This document shows, one piece after another, positions 54,318-63,889 of a stretch of 64,000 bases of DNA. Below the pieces are notes generated by a model that saw only the letters and a list, made by a program, of their open reading frames with translations, was not told where the DNA came from and did no database searches. The translations under genes were made by a program, and so were the position numbers. The stretch spans positions 22,942 through 86,941 of the forward strand of contig NZ_KB904204.1 of NCBI RefSeq assembly GCF_000379925.1. Direction: 5' to 3'. The stretch's first letter is position 1. Each line of letters starts with the position of its first letter. Source of the DNA: Porphyromonas levii DSM 23370. Its GTDB lineage: Bacteria > Bacteroidota > Bacteroidia > Bacteroidales > Porphyromonadaceae.

Positions 54318-54769
54318 ATAAGAGAGAGACGACCCAACTAAGACTAGCGGCAAGAGAACAGAAGCTCCAAGCACGTGCCGATTGGCATCTGGAGCAAGTC
54401 AAAACCAACATGGACTACCTCCGCACCGATGGTATCAGACTCATAGGCAAGGATGTAGCAGATAATGTAGCTCCCCAAAGCCCAGTCATTGCCAAGGTAA
54501 TCAATTACCTCACTGGCAACAAAAAGGATACCCCAGAACCAAAGAAAGGTCTTTTCGGCAGAACCATAGGAGCGCCTAGCAACTACGGCAACCGGCAGAC
54601 GACTACCAATGCCAACCCATTCTCTCTCGAAGGGCTTAAGGCTACGATACTCCCTACCCTATACACCCTAGGCAGCATGAAGCTCATGTCGTACAGCCTA
54701 AAAGGCACTCGCTCATTAGCCCAAGCCGGTCTCAAAAGGCTATTTGGCTTCGGGAGAAAAAAGAAGTAA
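54314..54769 (+). CDS. Hypothetical basic protein
   Basis: A 151-residue protein rich in Lys and Arg with a helical N-terminus (QLRLAAREQKLQARADWHLEQ) and a C-terminal KRLFGFGRKKK. I do not recognise a family. It overlaps the holin-like gene by 4 bp, and the trio YtxH, holin-like and this protein recurs in Bacteroidota as I recall. A membrane-associated partner protein is likely (inference). Confidence 0.7.
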   Translation: MNKRETTQLRLAAREQKLQARADWHLEQVKTNMDYLRTDGIRLIGKDVADNVAPQSPVIAKVINYLTGNKKDTPEPKKGLFGRTIGAPSNYGNRQTTTNANPFSLEGLKATILPTLYTLGSMKLMSYSLKGTRSLAQAGLKRLFGFGRKKK

Positions 54770-54834
54770 GGCGCATAGAGATGCACTTAATTCACTGAAC
54801 CTCCTTTTTCCTTTAATAAACGAAATAAATTCAT

Positions 54835-54842
54835 TATCTTTG
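54835..54842 (+). promoter_or_regulatory. -7 box of gapA promoter
   Basis: TATCTTTG, with TTTA 19 bp upstream (54812-54815). The predicted leader is about 90 nt, with a small GAGGG/CCCTC hairpin near 54856-54873. Confidence 0.6.
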
Positions 54843-54864
54843 CAGACGAAAGATGGAGGGTTAG

Positions 54865-55947
<1,083 letters not shown>

Positions 55948-55975
55948 TCCACTAGCCCACACGTAATATATCCCT

Positions 55976-56025
55976 AGGAGGGTGTGCCGATGGCCAGTAA
56001 CCATCAGCACATCCTCCTTTCTTAT
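55976..56025 (+). terminator. Terminator of gapA
   Basis: AGGAGGGTGTGCCGATGG (55976-55993) pairs with CCATCAGCACATCCTCCT (56001-56018) with few mismatches and a 7-nt loop, followed by TTCTTATT. Confidence 0.85.
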
Positions 56026-56079
56026 TAGCCCTCACAATAATAATACCTACCAAAGCACTCGCCTTTGCCCAATTTTAGG

Positions 56080-56087
56080 TAATTTTG
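56080..56087 (+). promoter_or_regulatory. -7 box of hsd operon
   Basis: TAATTTTG, 31 bp before the hsdM ATG. It overlaps the right arm of a short dyad GCCCAA (56067-56072) / TTGGGC (56085-56090) that could be an operator. Confidence 0.4.
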
Positions 56088-56117
56088 GGCTGGAGGGCGT
56101 TTAGAATAGTTTGAGAG

Positions 56118-57806
56118 ATGGATAGACCCAATATAATGACCTATGAGCCGCTCGTTTGGAGCTGTGCCGACCTATTGATTGGGGCAGGAATTAAGCAGAG
56201 CGACTTCCCTGCCTTTATGATGCCGTACCTAGCACTTATGATGCTGGAGAGCCGCATGCTTCGCTACAAAAACATGCTACTGAAGGAAGAGATTACCGAC
56301 GAGCAAGATATCGAGTGGGAGTTTAAGCAAAGTAGCATAGGCTACAACCCTATCATCGTGAAGAGTGGCGTAACGGTGAGCGACCTAGTGAAGAGCGAAG
56401 CCACCTTCCTACGCGACTGGGAGCAGTACCTAGCGGGCTTCGATCCCGAGATACAAAAGCTACTCGGCTACAATCGAGGGAGTAGCGATGAGAAGTTCCT
56501 CGACATCTCTGGCATCAGCGCCCAGCTACTCAAGAAAGGCATCCTCTACCCTACCGTAGCTCTTTGGTCCAGAGTAGACCTCAGCGCCTACAACAACTCC
56601 GAGATCACCACCCTAGAGGAGCACATAAAGCGGAAGTGGGCAGATATCTCTGCCACCACGGCAGGAGAACAATACACCCCCGATGATATCATACAGCTGA
56701 TTGGCGAGATCGTATGCAGCAAGATAGAAAATAAGCCCATGGGCTTTACCTCGCTCTACGACCCCACTTGTGGTGGCGGCAACCTCCTCTTTGGTGTGGC
56801 AGATGCTATCTCACGCAATGTTACACACAAGACCGTGGTCACAAAGGGCGTGGACTGGAACGATGCCCTCTATGCGCTCGCCTCTATCGAGAGCCGTTTT
56901 CGCGAGGAGTCGGAGATACAGCATGCCAATACACTCGTGAAGAACCCTTATCATGATAAAGTGTTCGACGTGGTAGTAGCCAACCCTCCCTATGGTGTCA
57001 ATTGGAAGGGCTACCAAAAGGAGATCAATAGTCTGGCGAATGGATGGTACCCTTTCAAGCCCAGCGTGAGCGATGGTCAGCTCCTCTTTACCCAGCATAT
57101 CACCAACCAGATGAACCCCAATGGCATTGCCGTAGTGGTACACAATGGTTCCACCCTCTTTAGTGGCGGTGCAGGCAGTGGTGAGAGCAATATCCGCAAG
57201 CATTTCCTCGACCAAGACTGGGTGGAGGCACTCATACAGCTACCAGGCGATGAATTCTTCAATACCGGTATCACCACCTACCTCTGGGTGCTCAATAAAG
57301 CGAAGGCACCCGAGCGCAAAGACAAGGTGATGCTTATCGATGCTTCGGCAGACTATACGCTCCTACGCAAGAGTAAGGGCAAGAAGAGGGTAGAGGTAGA
57401 TGCGGCACAAAGGGCAAAGATTGTGGAGCTATTGGCGCACTATGAAGAGACGGAAAACGCCAAGATCTTCAGCAAGTACCACTTCTACTACAATTATCAG
57501 GCGGTCAACCTAGCACCACTCGACGACAACGGCAAACCCCTCAAGGGGGGAAAGAAGGTGAAGGACTACGAGATTATCCCCTACCTTCCCGATGAAGAGG
57601 AGAATAAACAGGGCATCACCCGCTTCCTAGAGGAGCACCTACACGGGCGCCCCTACACCCTCGGAGACAATAAAGTAGGTGTGGAAATCAACTTCAATAA
57701 AGTCTTCTACCAGCCCACCGAACTGCCCTCGGTAGCAAGCCTACTCTCCGAAATCAAGGCAATAGATACAGAGCTAACACAACTCTACAACGAACTCGGG
57801 CTATGA
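56118..57806 (+). CDS. hsdM: Type I restriction-modification methyltransferase subunit
   Basis: A 562-residue N6-adenine methyltransferase. A helical N-terminal HsdM_N domain (about 10-170) precedes the catalytic domain: TPDDIIQLIGEIV, SAM motif I as DPTCGGGN at 215-222 (CGGG instead of the usual CGSG), and the catalytic motif NPPY at 289-292. The C-terminal helical region probably pairs with HsdS. Its TGA shares bases with the hsdS ATG. It modifies host DNA for protection and is also the core of the restriction complex. Confidence 0.93.
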   Translation: MDRPNIMTYEPLVWSCADLLIGAGIKQSDFPAFMMPYLALMMLESRMLRYKNMLLKEEITDEQDIEWEFKQSSIGYNPIIVKSGVTVSDLVKSEATFLRDWEQYLAGFDPEIQKLLGYNRGSSDEKFLDISGISAQLLKKGILYPTVALWSRVDLSAYNNSEITTLEEHIKRKWADISATTAGEQYTPDDIIQLIGEIVCSKIENKPMGFTSLYDPTCGGGNLLFGVADAISRNVTHKTVVTKGVDWNDALYALASIESRFREESEIQHANTLVKNPYHDKVFDVVVANPPYGVNWKGYQKEINSLANGWYPFKPSVSDGQLLFTQHITNQMNPNGIAVVVHNGSTLFSGGAGSGESNIRKHFLDQDWVEALIQLPGDEFFNTGITTYLWVLNKAKAPERKDKVMLIDASADYTLLRKSKGKKRVEVDAAQRAKIVELLAHYEETENAKIFSKYHFYYNYQAVNLAPLDDNGKPLKGGKKVKDYEIIPYLPDEEENKQGITRFLEEHLHGRPYTLGDNKVGVEINFNKVFYQPTELPSVASLLSEIKAIDTELTQLYNELGL

Positions 57807-59125
57807 TGGAGCGCTACAAAGCATACAAAGAAAGTGAACTCCCTTGGCTCCGAACTATACCCGAGCACTGGGAGGTGAAACGCATTAAGGATATCTTCAC
57901 AGAGATTAAGGAGGTTGTGGGAGAAAGAAGTGATGACTATACACTCCTATCTCTATCTACTCAAGGCGTAATTGAACGTGATATAGTGTCAGGAAAAGGG
58001 AAATTTCCAAAAGAGTTTGACAGCTATAAGATAGTGAACCCCACTAATCTTGTATTTTGCCTTTTTGATGTTGATGAAACACCAAGAACGGTTGGGTATG
58101 TACAGCAGACAGGAATGTTGACTGGAGCCTACGATGTCTTTTCTGTTAGTAATGCAAACACTCTCTATGTTTATTATTACTTTATTGCCTTAGATAATGA
58201 GAAGTCTTTGAAACCATTATATCGAGGACTAAGGAAAGTTATTCCCATGATTTCCTTTATGTCTATGCCTATCTATTTACCTCCACTAGAGGAGCAGCAG
58301 GCGATAGCTGAGTATTTGGATAGGGAGACAGTGCGGATTGATCGTATTGTAGAGCTACTGACCAAGCAAAGAGAATGCTATGCTCAGCTGAAGCGCTCCC
58401 TTATCTCCGAAGTCGTCACTCATGGTCTCCCCCACCACAATTACACTATGAAGGAAGCCAATCTCCCTTGGCTCGATACTATACCCGAGCACTGGGAGGT
58501 ACGTCGTATAAAAGATATTCTATCTTCCGTATTTTCTGGAGACTGGGGAGATGAACCAATAGAAAATAACTCTTATGTTTGTGTAAGAATTGCAGATTTT
58601 GATAATAGGACTGGAAAAGTAGTCTTCAAGGATACTCCTACATATAGATCATATCCTATTAATAGTATTGATTCAAAGCAAATTCACAACGGAGATATAC
58701 TTCTTGAAAAGTCTGGTGGAGGAGAATTAGTTCCAGTTGCGCGTGTGGTACTTTGGGATAGAGCAAAAGAGTATAGCCCTTGTCTATGTGCTAATTTTAT
58801 TCAGGTCTTACGAACAAAAAGAAATGAAGTAATACCGATGTATCTCATGCACTTGCTTACAATATTACATACTATGGATATTGTAAGATTGCATATTAAG
58901 CAAACCACAGGAATACAAAACCTAAGCCTTAATACTTATTTAAGCCAATCCCTTCCACTACCTCCACTAGAGGAGCAGCAGGAGATAGTGGCGTATTTGG
59001 ATGAGCGGTGTAAGCGGTTGGATAGACTAGTAGAGGCGATTGACCGCAAGATAGAGCTACTAGGATCACTAAAGAAGAGTTTGATAGAGGAAGTGGTAAC
59101 GGGGCAACGCAGGATAACCAACTAA
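57803..59125 (+). CDS. hsdS: Type I restriction-modification specificity subunit
   Basis: A 440-residue HsdS with two target recognition domains in tandem. Each half opens with LPWL-x-TIPEHWEV (from residues 13 and about 220) and ends with LPPLEEQQ-x-I and a long helix (from residues about 158 and 389), so the two halves are clear internal duplications. The variable TRD parts (about 57880-58250 and 58515-58940) read visibly more AT-rich than the flanks, as often seen for horizontally exchanged TRDs. Recognition site cannot be predicted. Confidence 0.93.
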   Translation: MMERYKAYKESELPWLRTIPEHWEVKRIKDIFTEIKEVVGERSDDYTLLSLSTQGVIERDIVSGKGKFPKEFDSYKIVNPTNLVFCLFDVDETPRTVGYVQQTGMLTGAYDVFSVSNANTLYVYYYFIALDNEKSLKPLYRGLRKVIPMISFMSMPIYLPPLEEQQAIAEYLDRETVRIDRIVELLTKQRECYAQLKRSLISEVVTHGLPHHNYTMKEANLPWLDTIPEHWEVRRIKDILSSVFSGDWGDEPIENNSYVCVRIADFDNRTGKVVFKDTPTYRSYPINSIDSKQIHNGDILLEKSGGGELVPVARVVLWDRAKEYSPCLCANFIQVLRTKRNEVIPMYLMHLLTILHTMDIVRLHIKQTTGIQNLSLNTYLSQSLPLPPLEEQQEIVAYLDERCKRLDRLVEAIDRKIELLGSLKKSLIEEVVTGQRRITN

Positions 59126-59146
59126 GCAGAGAGAAAGGAGCGGAAT

Positions 59147-62100
59147 ATGAGCGAATTAGCACTACAGAAGGATATTGTACTGGAGTATATTTGTGATGGG
59201 GTCAATGGCTTGGGCTACAAGCAGGAGGTGCATGGCATGGTATCGCCACGCCTATTCCTCACTTCAGACCTTCAGTGTTTCCTCAAAGAGAGTTCACCAG
59301 CCTCTTGGAAGAAGGTACGTAAGCACTTCTCCAGCGATGAGGAGATGACCGAGGCTATCGAGGCTCAGCTGTATGAGGATATTCTAAGTAGTCAGAATGT
59401 AGCTACGTTCTTCAAACAGAAGCTCAATAGCTTTACCTTTCAGGGCGAGCCCTTTTTCCTCTTCTTCGCTTCGGGAAGTAGTATTGGCGGTCAGGTGCGC
59501 GACTTCGATAAGAATATCTTTTCCGTAGTTCCCGAGCTAGCTTATCGTTTCGAGCACGAGGGGAAGCAGGTCTTTAGCTTCCGTCCCGACCTCGCTTTCT
59601 TTGTCAATGGCGTGTACTTCGGCTACTGCGAACTGAAGAGTACCATCGATGGTCAGACCGCAGAGAAAGAGGGGCGACGCAAGATAGCCAACGACTATGT
59701 GGAGATGGTGGAGCAGTATGCCCGACTAGCGTATACCAATGATGTAACGGAGACTTTACGGCGTAGGATGCTCCATGTATTTGAGAAAGCCATCCATGTC
59801 ACCACTTGCGACCTCAGTTCGCTCTATGTGGTGCGTACCCTCTCTACTCTTACCAAAGGGCTCAAAACCCAGTTTGTCAATAATGAGATATACCGTACAG
59901 ATGCTGTAGACCAAGTGGCAGCAGAGATCAAGGAGTACCCTAAAGGGGCAGAGGGGACACTCGACCCTGTGGCAGTATTTAAGGAGACCTTTGCGCGCTT
60001 CTATGCCCGAGAAGAAGTGGAGAAGGAGATAAGGTATTACAACTTCCTAGAGTACACCTATAATAATAAGGAGAAGAGCGGTACACTTTTGCGTTCGGGC
60101 AATACGGGTACCCTAATTAGTCCTCGCCCCAAGCAGAAGTTTGGCGTGGATAAGGTGCTCACCAGGCTTCGGGAATTCCTTAAGCACGAGGGAGAGCCCA
60201 ACTACTATATAGAGCAACTGCGTAAGCAGCTGGAAGCGCAGAAGCTGAGCCCAGAACGGATAGAGCAGATCCTAGAGGAGCGGAATAAGATACTCAATAA
60301 TAAGTATGTGTATTCGCTACTCCTACAGTATGCCGCTGGGTTCGGCAAGAGCAACATCATCGGCTGGCTCGCCTCTATGATGAGCGATATGAGGGAAGAG
60401 GGGACACTGGTATTCGATAAGATACTCATAGTGGTAGACCGCATACAGCTACGCAATCAGCTCAATGAGATGATGCACAATATGAACCTCAGTAGGGTGA
60501 ACTTTACCGACGTCACCAATAGGCGCGAGCTTATCAACGCTATGAACGATGATAATGTGCGGGTGGCAGTGGTAAATATCCAGAAGTTCAATGACTTTGA
60601 GCAAGTAATAGCGGAGCGTGGCTTGGGGACTAAGCAGATGAGGGTGGCTTTTATCATCGATGAGATCCACCGCACCAATAGTGGCAAACTACATGATGAG
60701 ATGCGCTCGAGCTTTGAATCGCTCCAAGATGCTCTAGAGCGCCCCTATATAGAGGGCGAGGCAGGAAAGAGCAGGAAGAAGAATGTGATCATTGGTCTCA
60801 CGGCTACGCCAAGCGATACAGTGCTGGCTAGGTTTGGGGAATTCCTGAAGACAGAAGATACCCGACCAATATGGGTACCCTTCGACTCCTATACCATGAA
60901 AGAGGCGATAGAGGAGGGGTATGTGCTCAACCCCGCTGCACATATCTACAAGTGGGTGGTGGCTATGGAGTACACCGTGCCCGCAGGGATGAGCAATGAG
61001 GAGGAGCAGTACGCTCTACGCAAGAAACAGATCTACAATAACGACGCTAGGATCAGAAATATAGCGCAAAAGATTGTGGAGCGCCTCTACACCACGGTAT
61101 ACCCTAGTATCAGGGGTTATGGCAAAGCGATGCTCGCCACAAGCTCTATAGAGTCGGCGATCAAGTACGTGACGGAGATACGCAAGGAGATCGCCAGAAG
61201 AGGGACAATGCCGAGGTTCAATGACGCCAAGGTGTATATCGTCTATAGCGACCGCCAAGATATGCCATCTGCCTCTACCTACAATGAGGGGAAGAGTGAA
61301 GCCGAGGTGATCGAAGCTTTCCAGAAGGGTAAGAATGGGCTCATCATTGTGGTGGACAAGCTACAGACAGGGTTTGATGAGAAGCTACTACATACCTTAT
61401 TCTTGGATAAGGAGATATCGGGCATCAATGCGATTCAGACCATTTGCCGTGTGAACCGCACGACGAAGAATAAGCATAAGGTAGACTGCCATGTGATAGA
61501 TATCTCGCACAAGAATGTGAATATCCACCACCTGAAAGAAGCCCTGGCAAAGTATAGCGACCTTACCTTTACCATCTTGGAGCCTCTGCAAGCGCTGGAT
61601 AAGCTCCATAAGATAAGGGAGGAACTGATGGGCGAGGAGCTCTACTGCCTTTACTTCAGGCGGTTTGTGGAACTGCACAAACTGGAGCCAACGGAGCGGA
61701 CTACGGCACTCAATGAGGTGCTACTCAAGATAGAGGAGTGGATAAGGCGGGAGATGATGGAAGCCCAGAAGCGCATGGCGGCAGGCAAGGAAACAACAGA
61801 GGGGGCCGATGATAAGGGCTTCGTAGACCGTGCCAAGCAACTGAAGAAGAGCGTACAGGAGTACCTGATTACGATCTTCAACTTCAATGGTATCATTGAG
61901 ATAGACCAAGAGCTGAGGGAGCCTTACTTTATGGGATTCTGGGAGCACTACAAGCGGATATACAATACCATCACCCGCAACCCTAGTAGTAAGAGCGAGA
62001 TTGGGGTTCAGCTCGATGATGCGGGCTTTTTGCCTGCCACTTCGCTGGAGATAACTGCCACAGTATATCCAGAGGATAAGGGGGAGACCGCTTTGCCTAA

Positions 62101-63244
62101 GGCACCAGATGCCAATAAAAAGCCCGCCAACGGTGGGGCGGCAAAGGTAGACTCTGTGGAGGAGTTCGTGAAAAGACTCAATCTAGAAGAGGAGATGGAT
62201 CGAGAGCTTATCGATGCTGGTCACCAACTGGAGCAGGACTTCTTGAAGTATGTGGAGACGGATAGTAAGTTTCAGAATATGATCCACACGGAGGGTGGTT
62301 TCTTTCCTGACGAAAAGAAGAGAGCAGAATTTGGCCGCCTGATAAGGCGATTTAGGCGTACGAATAGTGATAACTACCCAGAAGAACTACACGGCTATCT
62401 GGAGCATTATCAGGATAGACTGTATGACTGCGCTATGGGGTGGAAGCCTGTGGGCTATGAGGAGGAAGAGGAGAAGACTCTAGAGGTTCCTGAGATAAGG
62501 GACTATAGTATTAACCAAAATGAGCATAAGAGTATGGCAGCTGAGAACAACCAGTCACCCTACAAGAAGGTGAAACAAAACGTGGAGCAGTTACAGGAGG
62601 AAATGAGTGCCCACTTTAAGTTCGTAGAATGGGATGGGCAACCTTTTGAGCACCACGATGCAGAAGAGCTACAAGCAACGAAGCAATTGGTGGAGAGCCC
62701 GAACTATTTTGAGGTGATTCCTACGGGCAAGGAGAGCACAAAGGATAATAGTCTGTATCTGACCATTACACAAGCATGGTTCGATAAGATTATATCTGGG
62801 GAGAAAACGGTGGAGTACCGCGAGATTAAGCCAACAACGATAAGTAAGTACCTAGATCTAAGGGAATCGAGCGATGGGTATATTATCACGAACCAAAACC
62901 TCCCCGAGGAATCGGGAATCTACCCAGAGGCTTACAATGAGGGCATATTTAGCTATGTCCCCCGCTATTATGAGTATCTGTCTCTGGGTGTGGGCTACAG
63001 GAAGGATAGAGATACAGCCACGGTGAGAATAAAGGGGTTCGGCTTTATTCCTGAAAGATACCACAAGGGCGGAGTATGGCGCACCGACATGGAAGACGAT
63101 AGCTTCACCGATGAGCAATGGCAAGAGGCATTCAAGAAAGGAGCAAATGCCGTGCAAGACATGCTCTATAAAGCTGATGGTCCGGAAACCAATTGGACAT
63201 TTGCCATCCACCTCGGCGAGGTTGTGGAGGTTCATAAGAAGTAA
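59147..63244 (+). CDS. hsdR: Type I restriction endonuclease subunit with C-terminal ASCH domain
   Basis: A 1365-residue HsdR, longer than the usual roughly 1000-1100. The N-terminal nuclease has the PD-(D/E)xK site (Asp148 in RPDLAFF; ELK at 162-164). The translocase shows Walker A as AAGFGKSN (GKS at 400-402), DEIHR at 505-509 and later helicase motifs (GLTATP, DKLQTGFDE, QTICRVNRT). After a helical C-terminal region and an acidic linker (around 1110-1135), residues about 1200-1363 form an ASCH-type domain (LTITQAWFDKIISGEKTVEY ... LGVGYRKDRDTATVRIKG). It cuts unmodified DNA after ATP-driven translocation. Starts 21 bp after hsdS. Confidence 0.92.
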   Translation: MSELALQKDIVLEYICDGVNGLGYKQEVHGMVSPRLFLTSDLQCFLKESSPASWKKVRKHFSSDEEMTEAIEAQLYEDILSSQNVATFFKQKLNSFTFQGEPFFLFFASGSSIGGQVRDFDKNIFSVVPELAYRFEHEGKQVFSFRPDLAFFVNGVYFGYCELKSTIDGQTAEKEGRRKIANDYVEMVEQYARLAYTNDVTETLRRRMLHVFEKAIHVTTCDLSSLYVVRTLSTLTKGLKTQFVNNEIYRTDAVDQVAAEIKEYPKGAEGTLDPVAVFKETFARFYAREEVEKEIRYYNFLEYTYNNKEKSGTLLRSGNTGTLISPRPKQKFGVDKVLTRLREFLKHEGEPNYYIEQLRKQLEAQKLSPERIEQILEERNKILNNKYVYSLLLQYAAGFGKSNIIGWLASMMSDMREEGTLVFDKILIVVDRIQLRNQLNEMMHNMNLSRVNFTDVTNRRELINAMNDDNVRVAVVNIQKFNDFEQVIAERGLGTKQMRVAFIIDEIHRTNSGKLHDEMRSSFESLQDALERPYIEGEAGKSRKKNVIIGLTATPSDTVLARFGEFLKTEDTRPIWVPFDSYTMKEAIEEGYVLNPAAHIYKWVVAMEYTVPAGMSNEEEQYALRKKQIYNNDARIRNIAQKIVERLYTTVYPSIRGYGKAMLATSSIESAIKYVTEIRKEIARRGTMPRFNDAKVYIVYSDRQDMPSASTYNEGKSEAEVIEAFQKGKNGLIIVVDKLQTGFDEKLLHTLFLDKEISGINAIQTICRVNRTTKNKHKVDCHVIDISHKNVNIHHLKEALAKYSDLTFTILEPLQALDKLHKIREELMGEELYCLYFRRFVELHKLEPTERTTALNEVLLKIEEWIRREMMEAQKRMAAGKETTEGADDKGFVDRAKQLKKSVQEYLITIFNFNGIIEIDQELREPYFMGFWEHYKRIYNTITRNPSSKSEIGVQLDDAGFLPATSLEITATVYPEDKGETALPKAPDANKKPANGGAAKVDSVEEFVKRLNLEEEMDRELIDAGHQLEQDFLKYVETDSKFQNMIHTEGGFFPDEKKRAEFGRLIRRFRRTNSDNYPEELHGYLEHYQDRLYDCAMGWKPVGYEEEEEKTLEVPEIRDYSINQNEHKSMAAENNQSPYKKVKQNVEQLQEEMSAHFKFVEWDGQPFEHHDAEELQATKQLVESPNYFEVIPTGKESTKDNSLYLTITQAWFDKIISGEKTVEYREIKPTTISKYLDLRESSDGYIITNQNLPEESGIYPEAYNEGIFSYVPRYYEYLSLGVGYRKDRDTATVRIKGFGFIPERYHKGGVWRTDMEDDSFTDEQWQEAFKKGANAVQDMLYKADGPETNWTFAIHLGEVVEVHKK

Positions 63245-63347
63245 TCCCACAACCTATATGCACTAGCCCTCGGCGGGCGAAGGAGTGGGAAGAAATAGGG
63301 CTTATCGTAGCTCCCTCTCCACGGTGCTAATGTCCCTCTATTTAGAA

Positions 63348-63610
63348 CTGTTTATAGGGCGAAACATTAGTGCAGTTTTCGTTAGCCACGCTTGAACTGA
63401 GGAATGGAGCCAAAGCCCCCTTTAGGGGGTTTGGGGGCTGAAGGAGGGCGTGGATAAGATGAGCCCCCTCCCTCCACCTTGCCTATGGGCTCCCCCTTTA
63501 GGAGACTGGGGGGCTCCCCTATCCACGACCTCGGGCTGCGCCCTCAACCGTGGCTAACGAAAACCGCACTAATGTACTCTATTATTGTCGTACTGGTTAT
63601 AGGGAGAACC
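63348..63610. repeat. MITE-like nested inverted repeat
   Basis: A 26-bp word at 63365-63390 is the reverse complement of 63549-63574 with one mismatch. Inside it lie a second inverted pair CGTGGATA (63449-63456) / TATCCACG (63520-63527) and two copies of a C5/G5-rich word (about 63412-63440 and 63487-63516). Just outside, TTATAGGGCGAAACATTAG (near 63352) is repeated directly as TTATAGGGAGAACCATTAG (near 63598). No open frame looks coding. It occupies most of the 645-bp gap after hsdR. Confidence 0.65.
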
Positions 63611-63635
63611 ATTAGCGCTATAACCCGTTTGCGAT

Positions 63636-63731
63636 ACCCTATATCAGCGAAATTTATTCCTAGGAATAATTATTTTTATTTGTACAGATAAATAAATTTA
63701 TTCCTAGGAATAAATTTCACTGATATAGGGT
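63636..63731. repeat. Array E: 22-bp-period palindromic array, sister of array A
   Basis: Dyads centred at 63661.5 (CCTAGG), 63683.5 (GTAC) and 63705.5 (CCTAGG) are 22 bp apart. The whole is an inverted repeat: 63636-63668 is the reverse complement of 63699-63731 with a single mismatch in 33 bp. Bases 63675-63707 equal the reverse complement of 11803-11835 in array A. A TAGCGCTA word lies just to the left (63613-63620), as it does beside array A. Confidence 0.88.
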
Positions 63732-63793
63732 CCTAGATTCCGCAAAGTATGCGTTAGCCCCTGATTATTAGTAGGTGGCGCTATTGATAATTA

Positions 63794-63823
63794 AAGCCCT
63801 GTATTCAAGGAGAATACAGGGCT
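63794..63823 (+). terminator. Palindrome upstream of the transposase gene
   Basis: AAGCCCTGTATTC (63794-63806) and GAATACAGGGCTT (63811-63823) form a perfect 13-bp stem with a 4-nt loop. It may stop outside transcription from entering the transposase gene, or it may belong to the end of the insertion element. Confidence 0.55.
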
Positions 63824-63841
63824 TATGTCCAGATTTTTTTG

Positions 63842-63849
63842 TATCTTTA
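63842..63849 (+). promoter_or_regulatory. -7-like box of transposase gene
   Basis: TATCTTTA directly after a T7-G run, one base off TAnnTTTG, 41 bp before the ATG at 63890. Confidence 0.4.
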
Positions 63850-63889
63850 TGTTCGTATAGATATTACAAAAAATTATAGAGGACTTGTT

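Noticed and set aside
63479..63691. 70-codon open frame after hsdR
   Set aside because: It lies across the MITE-like inverted repeat and array E; composition is that of the repeats.
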